Shown here: positions 1 through 12,502 of the stretch, piece by piece
Layout of the letters: each line of letters begins with the position of its first letter
How positions within the stretch are numbered: the first letter of the stretch is position 1
NCBI RefSeq assembly: GCF_000516985.1
Contig: NW_006917094.1
Span: forward strand, 3,675,833-3,739,832
Source: Pestalotiopsis fici W106-1
Taxonomy: Eukaryota > Ascomycota > Sordariomycetes > Amphisphaeriales > Sporocadaceae
DNA length: 64,000 bases
Direction: 5' to 3'
The notes under the pieces: model-generated
Database searches by the model: none
Told to the model about the DNA's origin: nothing
Seen by the model: the letters and a program-made list of their open reading frames with translations, nothing else
Made by a program: the position numbers and the translations under genes

Positions 1-3000
1 GGGGGCTTGCTAAAATCTCCCACTGCCGACCATCCGCACCCGCTAATGATGCTAGGCTACTGGTTGGCTTGGCTAGGCTAGGCTGGTGGCTTGCGGAAGC
101 TACGGGTGTGCCAATAAAGGAATAACAAAGCACGGCACCCAAGCAACAGGCCAAGCTCTTTTCTCCCAAGTTGCATGCACAGTTGTTGGTAGTGATTACA
201 CACGCCCTCTGTTTCTTGTGGTCCCTCCCTCCCCTTGTAGACCCGATTGATCATCTTTTAACCTTAAATTTGCTGCTGCATCTCAAGGTTGGGGAAGGTG
301 TTTGCTCGCTCGCTTCGAAAAACCCCCCCCCATGGGCATGGTGGGATGATGCCCACTGGCCGGCCCTACATGATCCATCTCAACAGCAGAAACCTAGAAA
401 AATCCCGACCATCGAATTATCAAGATTTGACAAAACGGCTGAGCTGAAGGGGGGTGTATCCTGACAGATTATTGCCCAAAATGGGAGTATGGATCATTCT
501 AAATACCTATTTTGCTGGAAATCCAACAGTGTGCGCTGGGGTTTCATCTCATATTAGCGAGACTTGCATTCCCATGTGTTCAACGACATCTCATCCGATG
601 TGCATAGGGACTCGATAGCAACCAGTGTCACAAAACATCGGATGATGAAATAAGCGCACAAGAAGACTTGACAGTGCAAAATTACGGGGTTTTCTTTTCT
701 TCTCAGCAAAAAGTGATAGTGAAATATTGCCCTTGAATTGAAATTGTCTATCAGTGCATCTACCTGGATACCTTGACGAATCAACCGCCTCTGTCGACAA
801 GCACAATGTAGTGATCGTCGCAGGCTTGGCCTCTCAAAGACTTGGTTGGACTCGGGCTCAGCCAGTGCACGCCTGGCGCGCGCCTTCCAAGCCCTCTCGC
901 TTTGCTTCTATGAGCAGTACATACCATATCTATTCGCCTATCTTGTAGTCGTTTGCCATATTGGCCCGTCATGTCCATTAATCAGCACGGAATTTGTCCT
1001 TAGTAATGCAGAGGCACACGGCGCTGCTTCAAGGTGTATGTGCAAGCCGTGTGTTTATAGGCGACTTTGCTTATCATCCGAAAATCGACGCATCATCCAC
1101 AAGACCATGTGAATGTGAGTGCTTGGTGAAGATGCAAACCTCCTGCACGAATATCTGTCCCGCTCGGGTCCCTTCTAGTCGTCATCTCGTGAAAGCCAGA
1201 ATTGGCGACTAAGAAACTCCCTGACCTATCTCAACGCCGCCGGACGGAAGTAGATTGCGCGCTACCGGGCCATGAGAAGTACGGTATATTCGAGAGCCTT
1301 GGCTTGTAACGCCGGGTCCATTGGTTCAGGACGGATATAACTGGCGTGGCGTCATTGCGTCGTCGGTTGTCCTGTAACAAGCAGGCCCGCCGTCGGTTCA
1401 CGGGGTCCCGTCATGGTCGGTTATCCTGTAGCCAAAACGGATGGAGTGATGATTACTCTACACTCGACGGCTGGACCGGATCCCTCTCTCCTGTCTGGAC
1501 CCTTTCCACCCTCCCCTCCTATACAAATGATGTGATATTAGTATAAGCAAGATAACAAGTCCCGGAGGATTGCGGTAGCGCCATTGTGTGGGTTTCGTCC
1601 GTCTCTCGGTCCCGGGAGGTTACGCACCCCCAAGTCCCAAAGCTGACGCCCATGGAATACCCGCGGACGGACGCCCAAGTTAGTAGCTTTGGCCAGCGCC
1701 AGCCCGCCGATCCTCATTCAAACACCGTTTTCGGCTATCAGGGCGCAAATGCACGTCAGAGTGTCCTCCATCGGCGACTTCAACCATGGTATTGTGGCTT
1801 TCTTTTTTTCTGAATTTCTTTTTTTTTTTGCTCGGACTTTTTTTTTTCTCTCTCAAATGTCGCTTGATTGTTTTTCTCCTCTGACGGGCGTGCGCCCACG
1901 CGGATGATGCGGTGTGACCATCGGCACCGGTCAGCAGTAGTAATGGCGGCCACCATGTCAAAGTATACATGCATGCATGCCGCGGCGTTGTGGCTTTTGT
2001 AGCACACTTTTTCGGTCCCGATACTTATCCGCAAGCCATGGGTGAAAAGGAATATCCTGGGTTCGTGACATGGCATGTATAGTACAGTTGCTGATGGATG
2101 CCTTGTCACTCGTTTCCTCTTCGTAATTTCGTATTGTTGTTGGTGTAGTTAAGGTGCAATTAAGCAGCTCGGTGGATACTGCATAGAAAATAGAGAGGGC
2201 AGAGGGGGAAGAAAAAGTGATAATTGGGCCATATTGAATGATGTTGTCCTGGCAAAGTATAGTCGACTTTGTGAGCTGATTTTTCTGAAATGCACCCTCG
2301 CGATAAACTTTTGTACGTGAATTTCGATCGGACCGATATGTACTTGGTAACATCTTGACGTTGTCAAATGGCCATTTTGACCCAACGCCCATAGCTGCTC
2401 GAAAGTGGAAACTGGATTAAGAACTCGATCAGCATGGTTGTTTGAGAGCTGCATCATCACTTACTTACATGGATCCCTAAGCAATCGTGGTGATTGAGCC
2501 GGTGAGGAAGCGCTCATCCGACATGATGGGTCTGAGAACTCTTCCGCAATGACTTACCAGGTTCCCTTGTCCAGTTGTTGTCATCGATTCGTTCCTAAAC
2601 TGCACAAGGCAATGGTCACCACCCAGGAATACTCACCTTGCAAGGCTGTTTCGTTGTGTCAAATATCAATTGTGGATTGCAGACTGTACCGCTTGCATAG
2701 GTGGGATGAGGCAACCATGGTCAGATTTCGACGGAGACGATGCTGAACAAGGTTCATGATCAATAATTGGTAGGTAATTGACCGACAATTCTTGCTTGAG
2801 CAGAATGATGAGATATGAGTGGAGTGAGTCTGATCTCATATGATGTCGCGAACCTTGTCGTCGTCGCCGTCATGATGGTACCTACTGTGTAGAATAAGTC
2901 AGTGGATTTGAGGATGTCCCATGCCATCACCCACTCTGTTCAACAGACCTCACTGATCTGGGCAATGGACATTGTGAAAGTTCGTAGCGACTCTTTTAAA

Positions 3001-5700
3001 GAAGAGTGCGGACCTCCCCAGCGCCTAGTCTGAACTTCGGACCTCCAGGGCCCTATGAACATGACCCACACAGCGCATCGTTCAGCCTTACAAAGTCACG
3101 ATACTCCGAACTCGAGAGCATTGTACTCCAAGCTGGCTCGGGTGTACATTGAACTAGGTGCCGTGGGTTTAGTTTCATATCCTGTAAATAAGAGGAAAAA
3201 TCGGCCCATCATGCCAGCAAAGCCTCCTCCGGACAACTGCAAAGCCGAGGCCTTTTTTGGTCCATCTCGGGCCTATATACGAACACTTTCGGGCGCCCAA
3301 AGGCCTAGATTTTCTCCTTCTTGGGCGATCAGAATTTTCACACGACGATTCGACTTTAAAGTTAGACTTCACGGGCTGTGTGGGTTCTCCAGCCCGTGAC
3401 CACGGAAGACTTTACCCCGTGCCGATGGGCAAGTCGGCTCGGCCATGGCAATCTCGTCCTCATAGATTCCAGAATAATAGAAAGACAAAATTTGTGTTAT
3501 TTTGACAGCCGAATGGGGCAAGGTCTTGTCCCGTCCCGTGCTGGAGTTGAACTTTTATGCCAGCGTTGACGCCAATTCCGGACTGATTTTTATATTTTCC
3601 TTCTATTCAAAAACACATTCATTTGATCTTGGGAACGACAAGACTTCTTCCCAAACGCCAAAACATGGGTGAGTTCTTCATATCGCCACTATTTCCAGCA
3701 GCATCCTGGTCGCATCGATCAGCCAGACAATGACTCGTAGCACCCTCAAGAACTGCAGTCGATGCTTACTACGTATTTATATTGGGGACTTCCGAAGGTC
3801 TTATTCGTAACTGACTCATCTACAGGACTTCCCCTTCAACGAACCACGCTCGTGCGTTACGCTTGTGGCAATTGACTGATTTCAGCACTGGTTCTTTCGA
3901 GCTTGGCAAAGCTTCTCATCATCACCCAAATGTGAAGTAACATCATTCTTTACAAGATTTTGACAAGCCTTCCGTTGGAAAATGTCATGAAATCACATCT
4001 ATCAGCATCCATTTGCACGTTGGGGCTGTGTCCCAAAATTTGTTAAGAAGTCCGGCCAGCCCCCTATACCCGCCGAGTATGTTCTTTGGCAGATGTGTTT
4101 TGGATGAACAACTCAGGAAGGTGTTCTGATACAGTTGAGGACCCAGCTTAGGTTTCCATAGTGACAACACCGCTGAATTGCATGTAGGTACAGGTTTCAC
4201 CAAATTCCTACTATCTGTCGTAGACCATTGGTTGCCAATCACGTTGTGACTTGGCCTTGACCTGTCCTTATCAATAACACGGTTGATTATGAACCTGGCG
4301 AGCGAAAACGGAATTTCCTTTGCCCTTCTGGTACCATTATATGGCATCTCATGCATTTGAAGATGAATTCTCTTCCCGGAAAGTAAAGGTATAGTTTTCC
4401 AGAGAGGCTCCCTCCAAAACCTTTATGGTAAAAAACAACTCGTATAACAAAATCCTCAGCTAACTTCCTCATACATTTAGTACCTAGCTTGATCCCCAAG
4501 GTTCACGTTTATGCCCGATTAGAATGAGCTTGTTCGGCTGAGGCTTTGTGGGATTGCACACTTTATCTGGCTTCGGGCACTCGAAATTACCAGTTCAGTA
4601 TGGTCCACAGGACAGCAGGGTCCTCAATAAGGTGGCTATATAGGAATAAGGAGTCTCCAACCCTCTGTCCATTTGCTCCCGAAGGTATGTCTTCACAACA
4701 GTATTCAAACAACTCGATCATACCAAAAATTAACTTTTACTATCCAAGGGGTTTACTCGCGAAGAAGGACGAAAGACCAATACCTACTACCACATTCAAT
4801 GGAGCTTCACACAATCAAGAGGAGGAAGATATAACCCGACCGTGTACGATGGGTGTGGTCCTCAACATATTCTTCGACGTTCAAATCCAAGCTAGCCCAG
4901 CCACCGGTGGCCATGATGATACGAGACCGTGTGAAGACTCGGACGAAGAGGCTCAAGACACTTCCTAGCTGATATCATCGTACTACATACAACAAGCACC
5001 AATAGTAGTAACATTCATATCTCACTGCTTTCGAATTTCCAAGGAATGGTAGCTTGAGATACTACAACACCCACGTCACTAGCACCGACATGAAATGTAC
5101 CGGTTTCATCACACAATCATGTTCAGACACATGGATCAACCCACTTGATACTATTGATGGAGGATATCATGCCTGGATGCTACAGTAATTCATCAAGAAC
5201 CCAAGAGAGAAAGAGGCAGGTCTTCGGGTGATCCAAGGGTATAAAACATGATGCCAAAGAACGAGGTCCACCATGATAGACCACCGACATTCACCGATCA
5301 GAGACTGGAATGAGCACAAGACAAAATCATTCAGGCAATCAAAGGAAAATGGAGAAAAAGAAAAGAAAAGTAAATCGAAACGAAGAAGGGAAGAGAATGG
5401 GATGCCTTGTTCCACAGCTCACGCCTTGGACCGTATGTTGGACATTCGAGCGAGATGATGGCAAAAGAGACATAGTAGGTCCTGCGTTCGGGTTCTTTTT
5501 TTTTTTTTTTTTCCCCCACTTCCCATCGTGCTTGGCCATGTGCTCACCTCTTCATAGGTTTATATCACGGAAACATCATTGGGTATGTGTCCTTCTGTTG
5601 TGACACTTTGATCTGCCGATGAAAGGACAAAGGTCTCTAAGCCCACCAACGTCTCGGTGCCTACCCAGGTATATATGATCTATTATTCATAACGTCAAGC
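1..5700. other. Gene-poor region, no convincing gene
   Basis: Only short open frames occur here (largest about 140 codons at 4546-4968, + strand), none with a recognisable motif or a believable exon chain. Homopolymer T tracts lie near 1801-1850 and 5496-5512, and a short ATGC repeat near 1968-1980. I see no tRNA B-box or transposase motif. Decayed sequence is possible but not recognisable by eye. Confidence 0.6.
5669..5677 (+). promoter_or_regulatory. TATA box of the 5S rRNA gene
   Basis: A TATATAT run covers positions -29 to -26 relative to the 5S start at 5701. Dispersed 5S genes of Neurospora need an upstream TATA element at this spacing (established knowledge), so the promoter of this copy looks intact. 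Confidence 0.6.
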
Positions 5701-5819
5701 ACATACGACCATAGGTTCTAGAGAACTCGGCATCCCGTCCGCTCTGCCCTAGATAAACTGGAAACCGCCAAATTAGTAGTTGAGTCGGTGACGATCAGCG
5801 AATCCTTGGTGTTGTATGT
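5701..5819 (+). rRNA. 5S ribosomal RNA, divergent variant
   Basis: The 119-nt segment begins ACATACGACCATAG and ends GGTGTTGTATGT, the ends of filamentous-ascomycete 5S rRNA, and has the same length as the Neurospora 5S as I remember it. The terminal helix pairs (ACATAC with GTATGT). Helix II forms from nt 14-21 and 58-66 with one bulged A. The arm at nt 79-100 pairs around a GTGA loop. Nt 66-71 pair with 105-110. Several stems differ in sequence from the usual fungal 5S but the changes are compensated on the partner strand, which argues for a working variant. A TATA box sits at -29 and a T run follows. As a component of the large ribosomal subunit it would be transcribed by RNA polymerase III. 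Confidence 0.82.
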
Positions 5820-5824
5820 TTTTT
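5820..5824 (+). terminator. Pol III terminator of 5S gene
   Basis: A run of five T directly follows the last base of the mature 5S sequence, as expected for RNA polymerase III termination. Confidence 0.6.
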
Positions 5825-6281
5825 GCCTTTTTGATATGGTCTCGATATTTGATAGATAACATGGGCTTTTTGACTTAGAAGACTAGAATATTGAAATTGA
5901 GCTAGGTACTAAGCTATATGACTGCTAGGTCAGCCTATGTTTAATGAGGCATCCCCATTTTCAAATGACACCTAAACCTACTGTGTGTTTATATCCTCTC
6001 CCGGTTCTATAGCCCTGATCGAAATCGATTATATTTCTTGTCATTTTCTCTCTTTTTGTCCCGATTGCGAAGGGTGTGCGAGCACCAGTATTCTAGTAAA
6101 TGCAAAATTGCAATCTGAACCCAGCAGGTCTCTTTTCGGGATTCATGATTGAGTGGACAGCTATTGATGACAATATTAATGATGCAACACGAAACGCACG
6201 GGCACTCGCTCGAAAGGTCTAAGCTACGCCGCAAGAAAAAAAAAAAAAAAGAATTTTGCCGTGGCCTATTCCATACCACTC
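5825..6281. other. Intergenic, nothing recognised
   Basis: AT-rich sequence with a poly-A tract at about 6236-6250 between the 5S gene and the P450 relic. It could hold eroded N-terminal P450 sequence, but I could not read any. Confidence 0.5.
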
Positions 6282-7240
6282 GTACCCTGGATCTTGCAAC
6301 CGCTTATTAGATCTTTCTTGTATTTCAATCCCATCTGGCATTAGTTACCAAGGACTATTTCCATCGCAAAGACGCTGTTCATACCGACAATCAAAGCCTG
6401 GAGAGCCAAGTTTCCGGACAACGAGACGAATGATCCTCTTCTATATTGCAGTGCCTGATTGAGAGTGTTCGCGACATGTTCAAAGCATGTGATTATACTC
6501 CTGCACACCTTCGTGTGCTTCTCAGCCTTGCCTCGGATCACGGTATCGCTCACGTGCTATCGTTCCATAATCTATGATAGTCTAAGCTACCCGCAATACT
6601 TAGACCAGCTCCGGTCCGAGGCAGAGGAATGCTTAATTGCAAGTGGTCGCTGGGACAAGTGAACTCTAGATAGAATGCGCAAGGTGAATTTGTTTGTGTG
6701 CGAGTCTCAGCGCCTGAACCCCAATAGTCTTCGCGCGTTGCTACTGATTCATCGCAGAGTAGCACATCCTAGACAACATTTAAACCAATCTGGTCACGGT
6801 AAATCGAGACGTCTTGAAATCAATCACCGTGTCCGATGAACTACACCTTCTCAAGGGCACACGATGCGCCATGGCAGCCGGGGATATCTTAATGGATCCA
6901 GATATCGTTCCATACTGAGAACTATTTGATCTATGGGGCAATCTACAACCGTTCGAAGAATAAAAAAAATGGAATGAAGCATCCTTTCATCACTCTGAGC
7001 TCGACTAATTTTGCTCTTGGGCAGGGAACCCAAGCATGCTCCAGGCGACAGCTTGCTCCGGTGGTCGTCGAGAGGTTCTTTGCAGCATTACTGGTCAATT
7101 GCGACATCCATTTTTGCCTCGGGTCCACACGTCGAACCGTGATCAGCGTGGGTGAGTTTGTAGCTTCCATACCAGGAACAATCAGACTCCAGGTGAGGAA
7201 GAGGCAGGGTCACCCCGGACAACCAATAATCGGCAGGTAA
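6282..7240 (+). pseudogene. Cytochrome P450 relic
   Basis: This is the decayed second half of a fungal cytochrome P450 monooxygenase. A segment before 6460 in the first frame resembles the helices ahead of the I-helix and carries stops. The J-helix-like stretch SLSYPQYLDQLR is at about 6580-6620. The helix-K ExxR motif (ESQR) is at 6702-6713. The beta-sheet region reading KGTRCAMAAGDILMDPDIV lies near 6850-6910 in a second frame. The heme loop FALGQGTQACSR, with the ligand Cys codon at 7037, is in a third frame, and the C-terminal strand follows to 7240. At least two frameshifts and in-frame stops (TGA at 6660 and 6916, TAG before 6350) break it. Catalytic activity is therefore not expected. 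The fungal P450 subfamily cannot be told by eye. Confidence 0.8.
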
Positions 7241-8139
7241 CATGGCTGAGTTTTCTACACTATGCATGAATTGACATGTTTGATCAGCTTGGACGCCTCT
7301 CGGAACTGAGGCAATAACGTACAGAATCTCAAGTCTGCAAGCTCTGACAGCAAGCTTCAGTTTGCAAGTCCACATTTCTTGAGAAACTTTCCAGAATATC
7401 CAGAGGTTTTCACTGGATCAATCTTTTCTCTGCACGCGTTTGGCGTCCTGAGACTTGAAATACAGACAGTCGAGCTCAATTAATATGGCCAATTTCAAAC
7501 GATCCAACAGGTACATTTAGCAATCCACTTTACCTGGGTGTGTCGGTGCCAGATGACCGCTGTAACGGTACGGCTCAACTCGTGAAAAACTGATTCAATA
7601 AATTCGAAAGGCAGCAACCAACGCGCGGCAAAAAGACTGCCGCTGTTGGACTCACCAGCGATACGAGCTGGTGGGGCCAATTTGAAAGTTGATCAGCTAA
7701 CCTACCTAACCTTAGGTACTTTGGAGCCAAGCCTTTGATAACTTGGATTACTGAACGGCTGTGATGAATTCTTGGATGACAAATCGACAATTGACTTCTG
7801 TGTGTTTCCACATGGCGATGAGGCCACGCATTGTTTTGTGGTACATCCTGTCGTGAAGTATTTCGTCGCCTCACCTACATACATGCATTTGTACTAAAAA
7901 TCTGCGAAAACTGGTGCCGGTGCTATAGCGAAAGCCTGCACCAGTTTTCGAACCCTCGGCTGAATTACCCAGGTATACATGGATTTATAGTATATAAGTT
8001 ACACTATTTCTACAAGTCACAAGTTACCCCCTTCCTGCTGTATTTGCCCTGTCATTCAAGCTTCCGCCTACCGCAAACTTTTTCACCCTGTCTCCAACAT
8101 CTTGCCTCCGTTATTATTTGGGAACCCCATAATCGTACC
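7241..8139. other. Intergenic and SDR promoter
   Basis: No gene recognised. The last 150 bases act as upstream region of the SDR gene, with a TATATAA at 7991-7997. Confidence 0.5.
7991..7997 (+). promoter_or_regulatory. TATA-like box upstream of SDR gene
   Basis: TATATAA lies 143 bases before the chosen start codon. It falls inside the longer open frame that begins at 7831, which is one reason for preferring the downstream start. Confidence 0.4.
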
Positions 8140-9060
8140 ATGATGAACTTTTCCCCGGATACCGACATTCCAGACCTGTCCGGCAAGGTTATCATTGTGA
8201 CTGGCGGCAGTAGCGGATTGGGTAAAGAGAGCGTACTCCAATTGGCGAAGCACGACCCGGCGGTCATCTATCTCACGGCTAGAACTAAAGCACGCGGCGA
8301 AACCGCCATCGAGGAGATACTGCAAGCTGTGCCCAAGGCCAAAGGCAAGATTAGATTCCTCGAGCTCGATCTAGGATCTCTCGCATCAGTAAAGATGGCC
8401 GCCGAGAGCTTTCTAGAGCAGTCCGAACGTCTGGACATCTTGATGAACAATGCTGGCTTGATGGCATCGCCGCCCGGTCTTACAGTCGACGGCTACGAAG
8501 TCCAGTTCGGATCAAACTACCTCGGACCTGCGCTGTTCACCAAGCTGCCTCTTCCCATTCTCGCCAAAACCGCCAACCTGCCAGAATCAGATGTCCGCAT
8601 CATCAATTTGAGCTCGGAGTTGTTCAAACAAGCTCCCAAGGGGGGGATTTTGCTCTCCGAATGCAAGACCCCCCTTCTCAATATTTCCAGCGTGGCGCGC
8701 TACGGCCAGTCTAAGCTTGCTGATTACTACCATACCCGTTCGTTGAGTCAGCGGTATCAAGAAATCACCTTTGTTGCTATACATCCTGGAGTGGTCAACA
8801 CTGGGTTGCTTGATGACCTCAAAAAGAGACGGCCCTGGCTTGGGGGGCTGATTGGTGTGGTGGGACGTCTGGTCCTCACGGATGTTCACAACGGAGCGAG
8901 GGGTCAGCTATGGGCAAGTTCGACGGATCGGCAAAGCATCAAGAATGGGGCCTTCTACGGCAACAAGCTAAGAGAATACAAGGACACCGTGCTGGACGAT
9001 GAGAAGCTCATGCGTAAATTGTGGGACTGGACTGAGGAAGAGTTAAAGAGATGGGAGTAA
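8140..9060 (+). CDS. Short-chain dehydrogenase/reductase
   Basis: A single-exon protein of 306 residues with the classical SDR fold, likely an NAD(P)H-dependent oxidoreductase of the retinol-dehydrogenase/WWOX-like group. Visible motifs are the dinucleotide loop TGGSSGLG (about residues 21-28), the NNAG element near residue 106, the catalytic Ser in NLSSE, and the active-site YGQSK (YxxxK). The open frame runs upstream to 7831, but that extension has no SDR similarity and crosses a TATA box, so the tandem ATG at 8140/8143 is the better start. No signal peptide or membrane segment is evident. The substrate cannot be inferred. It lies about 900 bases after the P450 relic, so the two may be remains of one small metabolic group; this is inference only. 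Confidence 0.9.
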   Translation: MMNFSPDTDIPDLSGKVIIVTGGSSGLGKESVLQLAKHDPAVIYLTARTKARGETAIEEILQAVPKAKGKIRFLELDLGSLASVKMAAESFLEQSERLDILMNNAGLMASPPGLTVDGYEVQFGSNYLGPALFTKLPLPILAKTANLPESDVRIINLSSELFKQAPKGGILLSECKTPLLNISSVARYGQSKLADYYHTRSLSQRYQEITFVAIHPGVVNTGLLDDLKKRRPWLGGLIGVVGRLVLTDVHNGARGQLWASSTDRQSIKNGAFYGNKLREYKDTVLDDEKLMRKLWDWTEEELKRWE

Positions 9061-9488
9061 CAGAAGGACCATTGTCAAGTCGAACATTAGGATGGCTTTT
9101 TCCACATTTCCCTGCCAAACTGTCGGCTACGCAGACCTAAAGTATTAGGCGTGTCAATGTGCAAGATATTTCAAATCTAGATATCAACCATTGTTGAATG
9201 TAAACACTGCCTTTAATTAAATCTTGTTCTAAAAGATTGTGTAGCAAGATTCTTGAAACCTGAATCAGCGTTATTGAAGGCTCAGAGTAGAAAGTAGGCC
9301 ACAGACGAGTCACTGACAGTCGAGAGGGAGGAGCGTAGAATGAAGTCTGAGTTGATCCTAAAGAGCTACGAAAGAGAGGTGCTGAGGAGCAGCCTGATAT
9401 ACCCGAGCAGGTGATCTGCGGTGGGTTCTACCTACGTCAGTGTGACAGCAACCCTTCAGACTTTATACTGTGGCCACATGGAAAGACA
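9061..9488. other. Convergent intergenic region
   Basis: Sequence between the 3' ends of the SDR gene (+) and the beta-propeller gene (-). It holds only presumed 3' UTRs. Confidence 0.6.
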
Positions 9489-11142
9489 TCAATAAAAACT
9501 ACCGAAATCTTTCACCATGGCAAGGCCACCGATGACCCACTGATAAAAGGTCCCATCTGGCCCCAACGTTGCAGAGAGCCAATTGTCATTGAAAATACCG
9601 CCAGAGCCCATTTTCACCTTCCAGGCGACATCACCCGTGTCCCAAGACACCGCTACTAGGTACCAAACGTATTCTCCTTTGAGGGCAAGTCCGGGATCTT
9701 GGCTGTAAACATAGAGCAACCCCGTTGCGGTAGAAAGAATGGGGACAGCGGTTGTCGTAATATTCGAAACCCATCGCACGCCACATGCAGCACCAGTAGT
9801 ATCAACGTCAACCCGGGTCAAGCCACCGGGCATCATAGTCTTGTTGTTGAAAGATCCATTGATGTCAGTGGAACCTTGCCCCGAGAAGATTTGAGGTGCT
9901 CCATAATTATTGATCAACATGACACTGTACAGCGTCCCGTCGAAGTGGACGGTGGCACTAAAGTCGTTTGCAACGCTGCCGGGCATGAAGAGCGGTACTT
10001 TGCACGCCAGTTGATTTGTAGTGGTGTTTTGGTGGGCGACGATTAGATTGATTTGGCCGTCCGCATTGTCGGTCACGGCAACAAATTGATCGCCAAGGAG
10101 GGCTGGTGTCGAACCAGAGCCGCGAGAGAAGGCCCCGGGCTTGGTAGTGGAACCGGCCGAGTAAGGTAACTTCCAGACCTGATCAATACCACCATTTGAA
10201 GGCTCGTCTGAGCGATAAGCTGCCAGATAACCTGTAGCGTTGATTCCATCGGTGGGCCCCATCACGATGAAGCTGGTCGTGCCGCTGACTGCGATTCCAT
10301 TCTCAACAACCTGTCCTGCGATATGGATGCGCTTGATGGCATTATCGGGGGTCACAAAACCCAGGGTTGTCGAGTTTGGAGACGCTGTAGAGCCGCCCGT
10401 CAAACCACTTGTGCCATTGATGTACCCAGTAGTGAACCAAATGTTGTCGTCCGTGTCGACCATGGCGTTGAGTAGCGTTTCTCCTTCAGAGAGTATGTCG
10501 CCAAGCGATAGATCAATTTTCCTGTCCATAGTGAATTTCGCGCTACCTGGGCAATGCGATATGGAGAGGCTATAAATCCGGCCTTGCTGACTGCTGACAA
10601 TGACGCGATCGCTAGCGTCACCTGCAATTAATTCTATGTAGGCGAGATTCAAAGTCTCGTTTGCTGGTGCCGGCCATTGCCCTAGGACCTGAAGGGTTGT
10701 CGCATTTCTAACGACAAGGCCAAGCGTGATGGGGTTCGTTGTCATGTCAACGTACCCGACTACCATTGTATGGTTTGAGCCCCAGAGCAACACACCGACG
10801 GCGTCTAATGCGCTGCTGGACGAAGATGTGTTGAGTCCCACTGGGCCCGGCCAGTCGGTGCTGCCAGAATTGCCTCCATCAGCGTGCATCAGCGATGCTT
10901 CTGGATACCATCGATGCTTCGGAAGTAAGGCCTTCTCCATGTAGGGAGTTCCGACAAATAAGGGTGCCGAAATATTTTGGCTGCTCGAGATGGTACTAGG
11001 GACATCGGCACTCGTGTTATTGCCAACCTATAGCTGTCAGATTCTATCCCGAGAAGATTGCTCTTTCGTTTCTCACATAACATTGTGCTTGGCAGCTGAG
11101 AGCCAGTGCTGAGACAGCTGCTAAAATCGCTAGATGAGACAT
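9489..11142 (-). CDS. Secreted beta-propeller-like protein
   Basis: Two exons on the minus strand (11142-11077 and 11027-9489) with a 49-nt intron give 534 residues. Exon 1 encodes a clear signal peptide, MSHLAILAAVSALALSCQAQ, and the intron has a GTGAGA donor and a CTGAC branch site. The mature protein has repeated hydrophobic strands with GxLY, GRIYSL and WxTGDVxW-type turns, the pattern of PQQ/quinoprotein-like or WD-type beta-propellers. It also has many N-glycosylation sequons (NxS/T). I see no clear PQQ-binding residues, so enzyme function is not claimed. It is predicted to be secreted and glycosylated. The family is probably 'hypothetical' in most fungi. The splice model is well supported, the function is open. 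Confidence 0.82.
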
Positions 11143-12502
11143 GGAAGCGAAGTTGGTGAATGGATGGTCGCGTTGCAAGGGGAATGTTCATTACGCCTCT
11201 CGTTCTCAGATTACGGGAGGCAACGTTCCTTTAATAAATACTCGAGTTTACAAGATTGTAATAAGCTGCTGCTTCTGCCAATTGGTAATTGATGCTTACC
11301 TAGTAGGAATATGCCCCACTATTGTCCGCCATATACCATCTAACACTCGGCCAATCACCTACCAATCCGAGATGATCCGAGGGTTATAAATAATGCTGTA
11401 AGAATTCATCACACTAGGTACTAGTACCTAATTTCCACTCCGCCCTCTTTTGTACATCACCTTTGCTACGTTTGCCACAATTCAGATTGACAGGATCACT
11501 GATGCCTGATCATCATTATCAGTCTCGTGACATGTAGCTAGATTATCCAATCGTTTCCATCCAGATCTTCGTTTCCCGTTATTTCCGTGAAGTCACTGCT
11601 ACTTACCATAAAGGCACTGACTGGCCTTACACGACTTGCATCGAGAGACCAGGGCGCAAAATAGCACACTACTCAACGCTATGGCTTCCAGATAGCTTGC
11701 TATCAACAAACAGATGCGCTGTCCATACTCTGGTCAAACTGGAGAACGGCTATGGTAACAACCTTTGTACATGGACGTGAGGACTGGAAACTGTGCTTTC
11801 ACAAAACGTCGGAGCCGCCAGTTTCTCGGCAAGAATGTCGCCCATACCCCTGCCCGCGTAAATCCGGCAGTAAATACGGCTTCCAGGTGCTCGTATTGTA
11901 ACCTTGAACTATTGCAAATCCCCTTGATCCTTAGCTTGTGGGTGCGGACATTCATAAGTGCCGAAGCTCGTTTGTACCAGTAGATATGTCGAGAATACCT
12001 CCACTCCCCCCCCTCGGCTATAAATGGTCCGGATTGTGTCAGGAGGACAGTCATCGATCGAGTTGCCTCTTCATACAGTTCTTCTTTGCGAGCTATTCTG
12101 TCCGCTCACAGACACACTCGAGGGCCTGTTCGTTCAACAAAAAGTGCTCCTCGTAACTATGAATAAAGTTACAAATGCACTCCTTTGTCGTCCGTCTAAG
12201 ACAAATTCGCTATTATTTCTCGTATATTTGCGTCCGAGCCGCTCAATGCAGTCTTTCTTAAAGAAGCAGACACGCGAAATGTCTCGAAAGATGTCGTACT
12301 GACGTAGTCAGTACCCACCGCAGATCACCTGCGTGGGTATATAGTCGCTCTTCAGCACCTCTCTTTTGTAGACTAGAGATCAACTCAGACAACTTTCAAT
12401 GCTTGCTCGATCATCTCGTCTTCATGTCCCCCTTCACACATCGGCTCAGGTGAGAAAAGAGTTACAAGATCATATGACGTTCCATTTCACTGGGCACGGC
12501 TT
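11143..12502. other. Intergenic, nothing recognised
   Basis: Upstream region of the beta-propeller gene followed by about 1 kb without a supportable gene. The minus-strand open frame at 11734-12054 has no recognisable motif. Confidence 0.5.

Noticed and set aside
7831..8139. N-terminal extension of the SDR open frame
   Set aside because: It has no SDR similarity, crosses a TATA box at 7991, and the tandem ATG at 8140 gives the normal SDR start.
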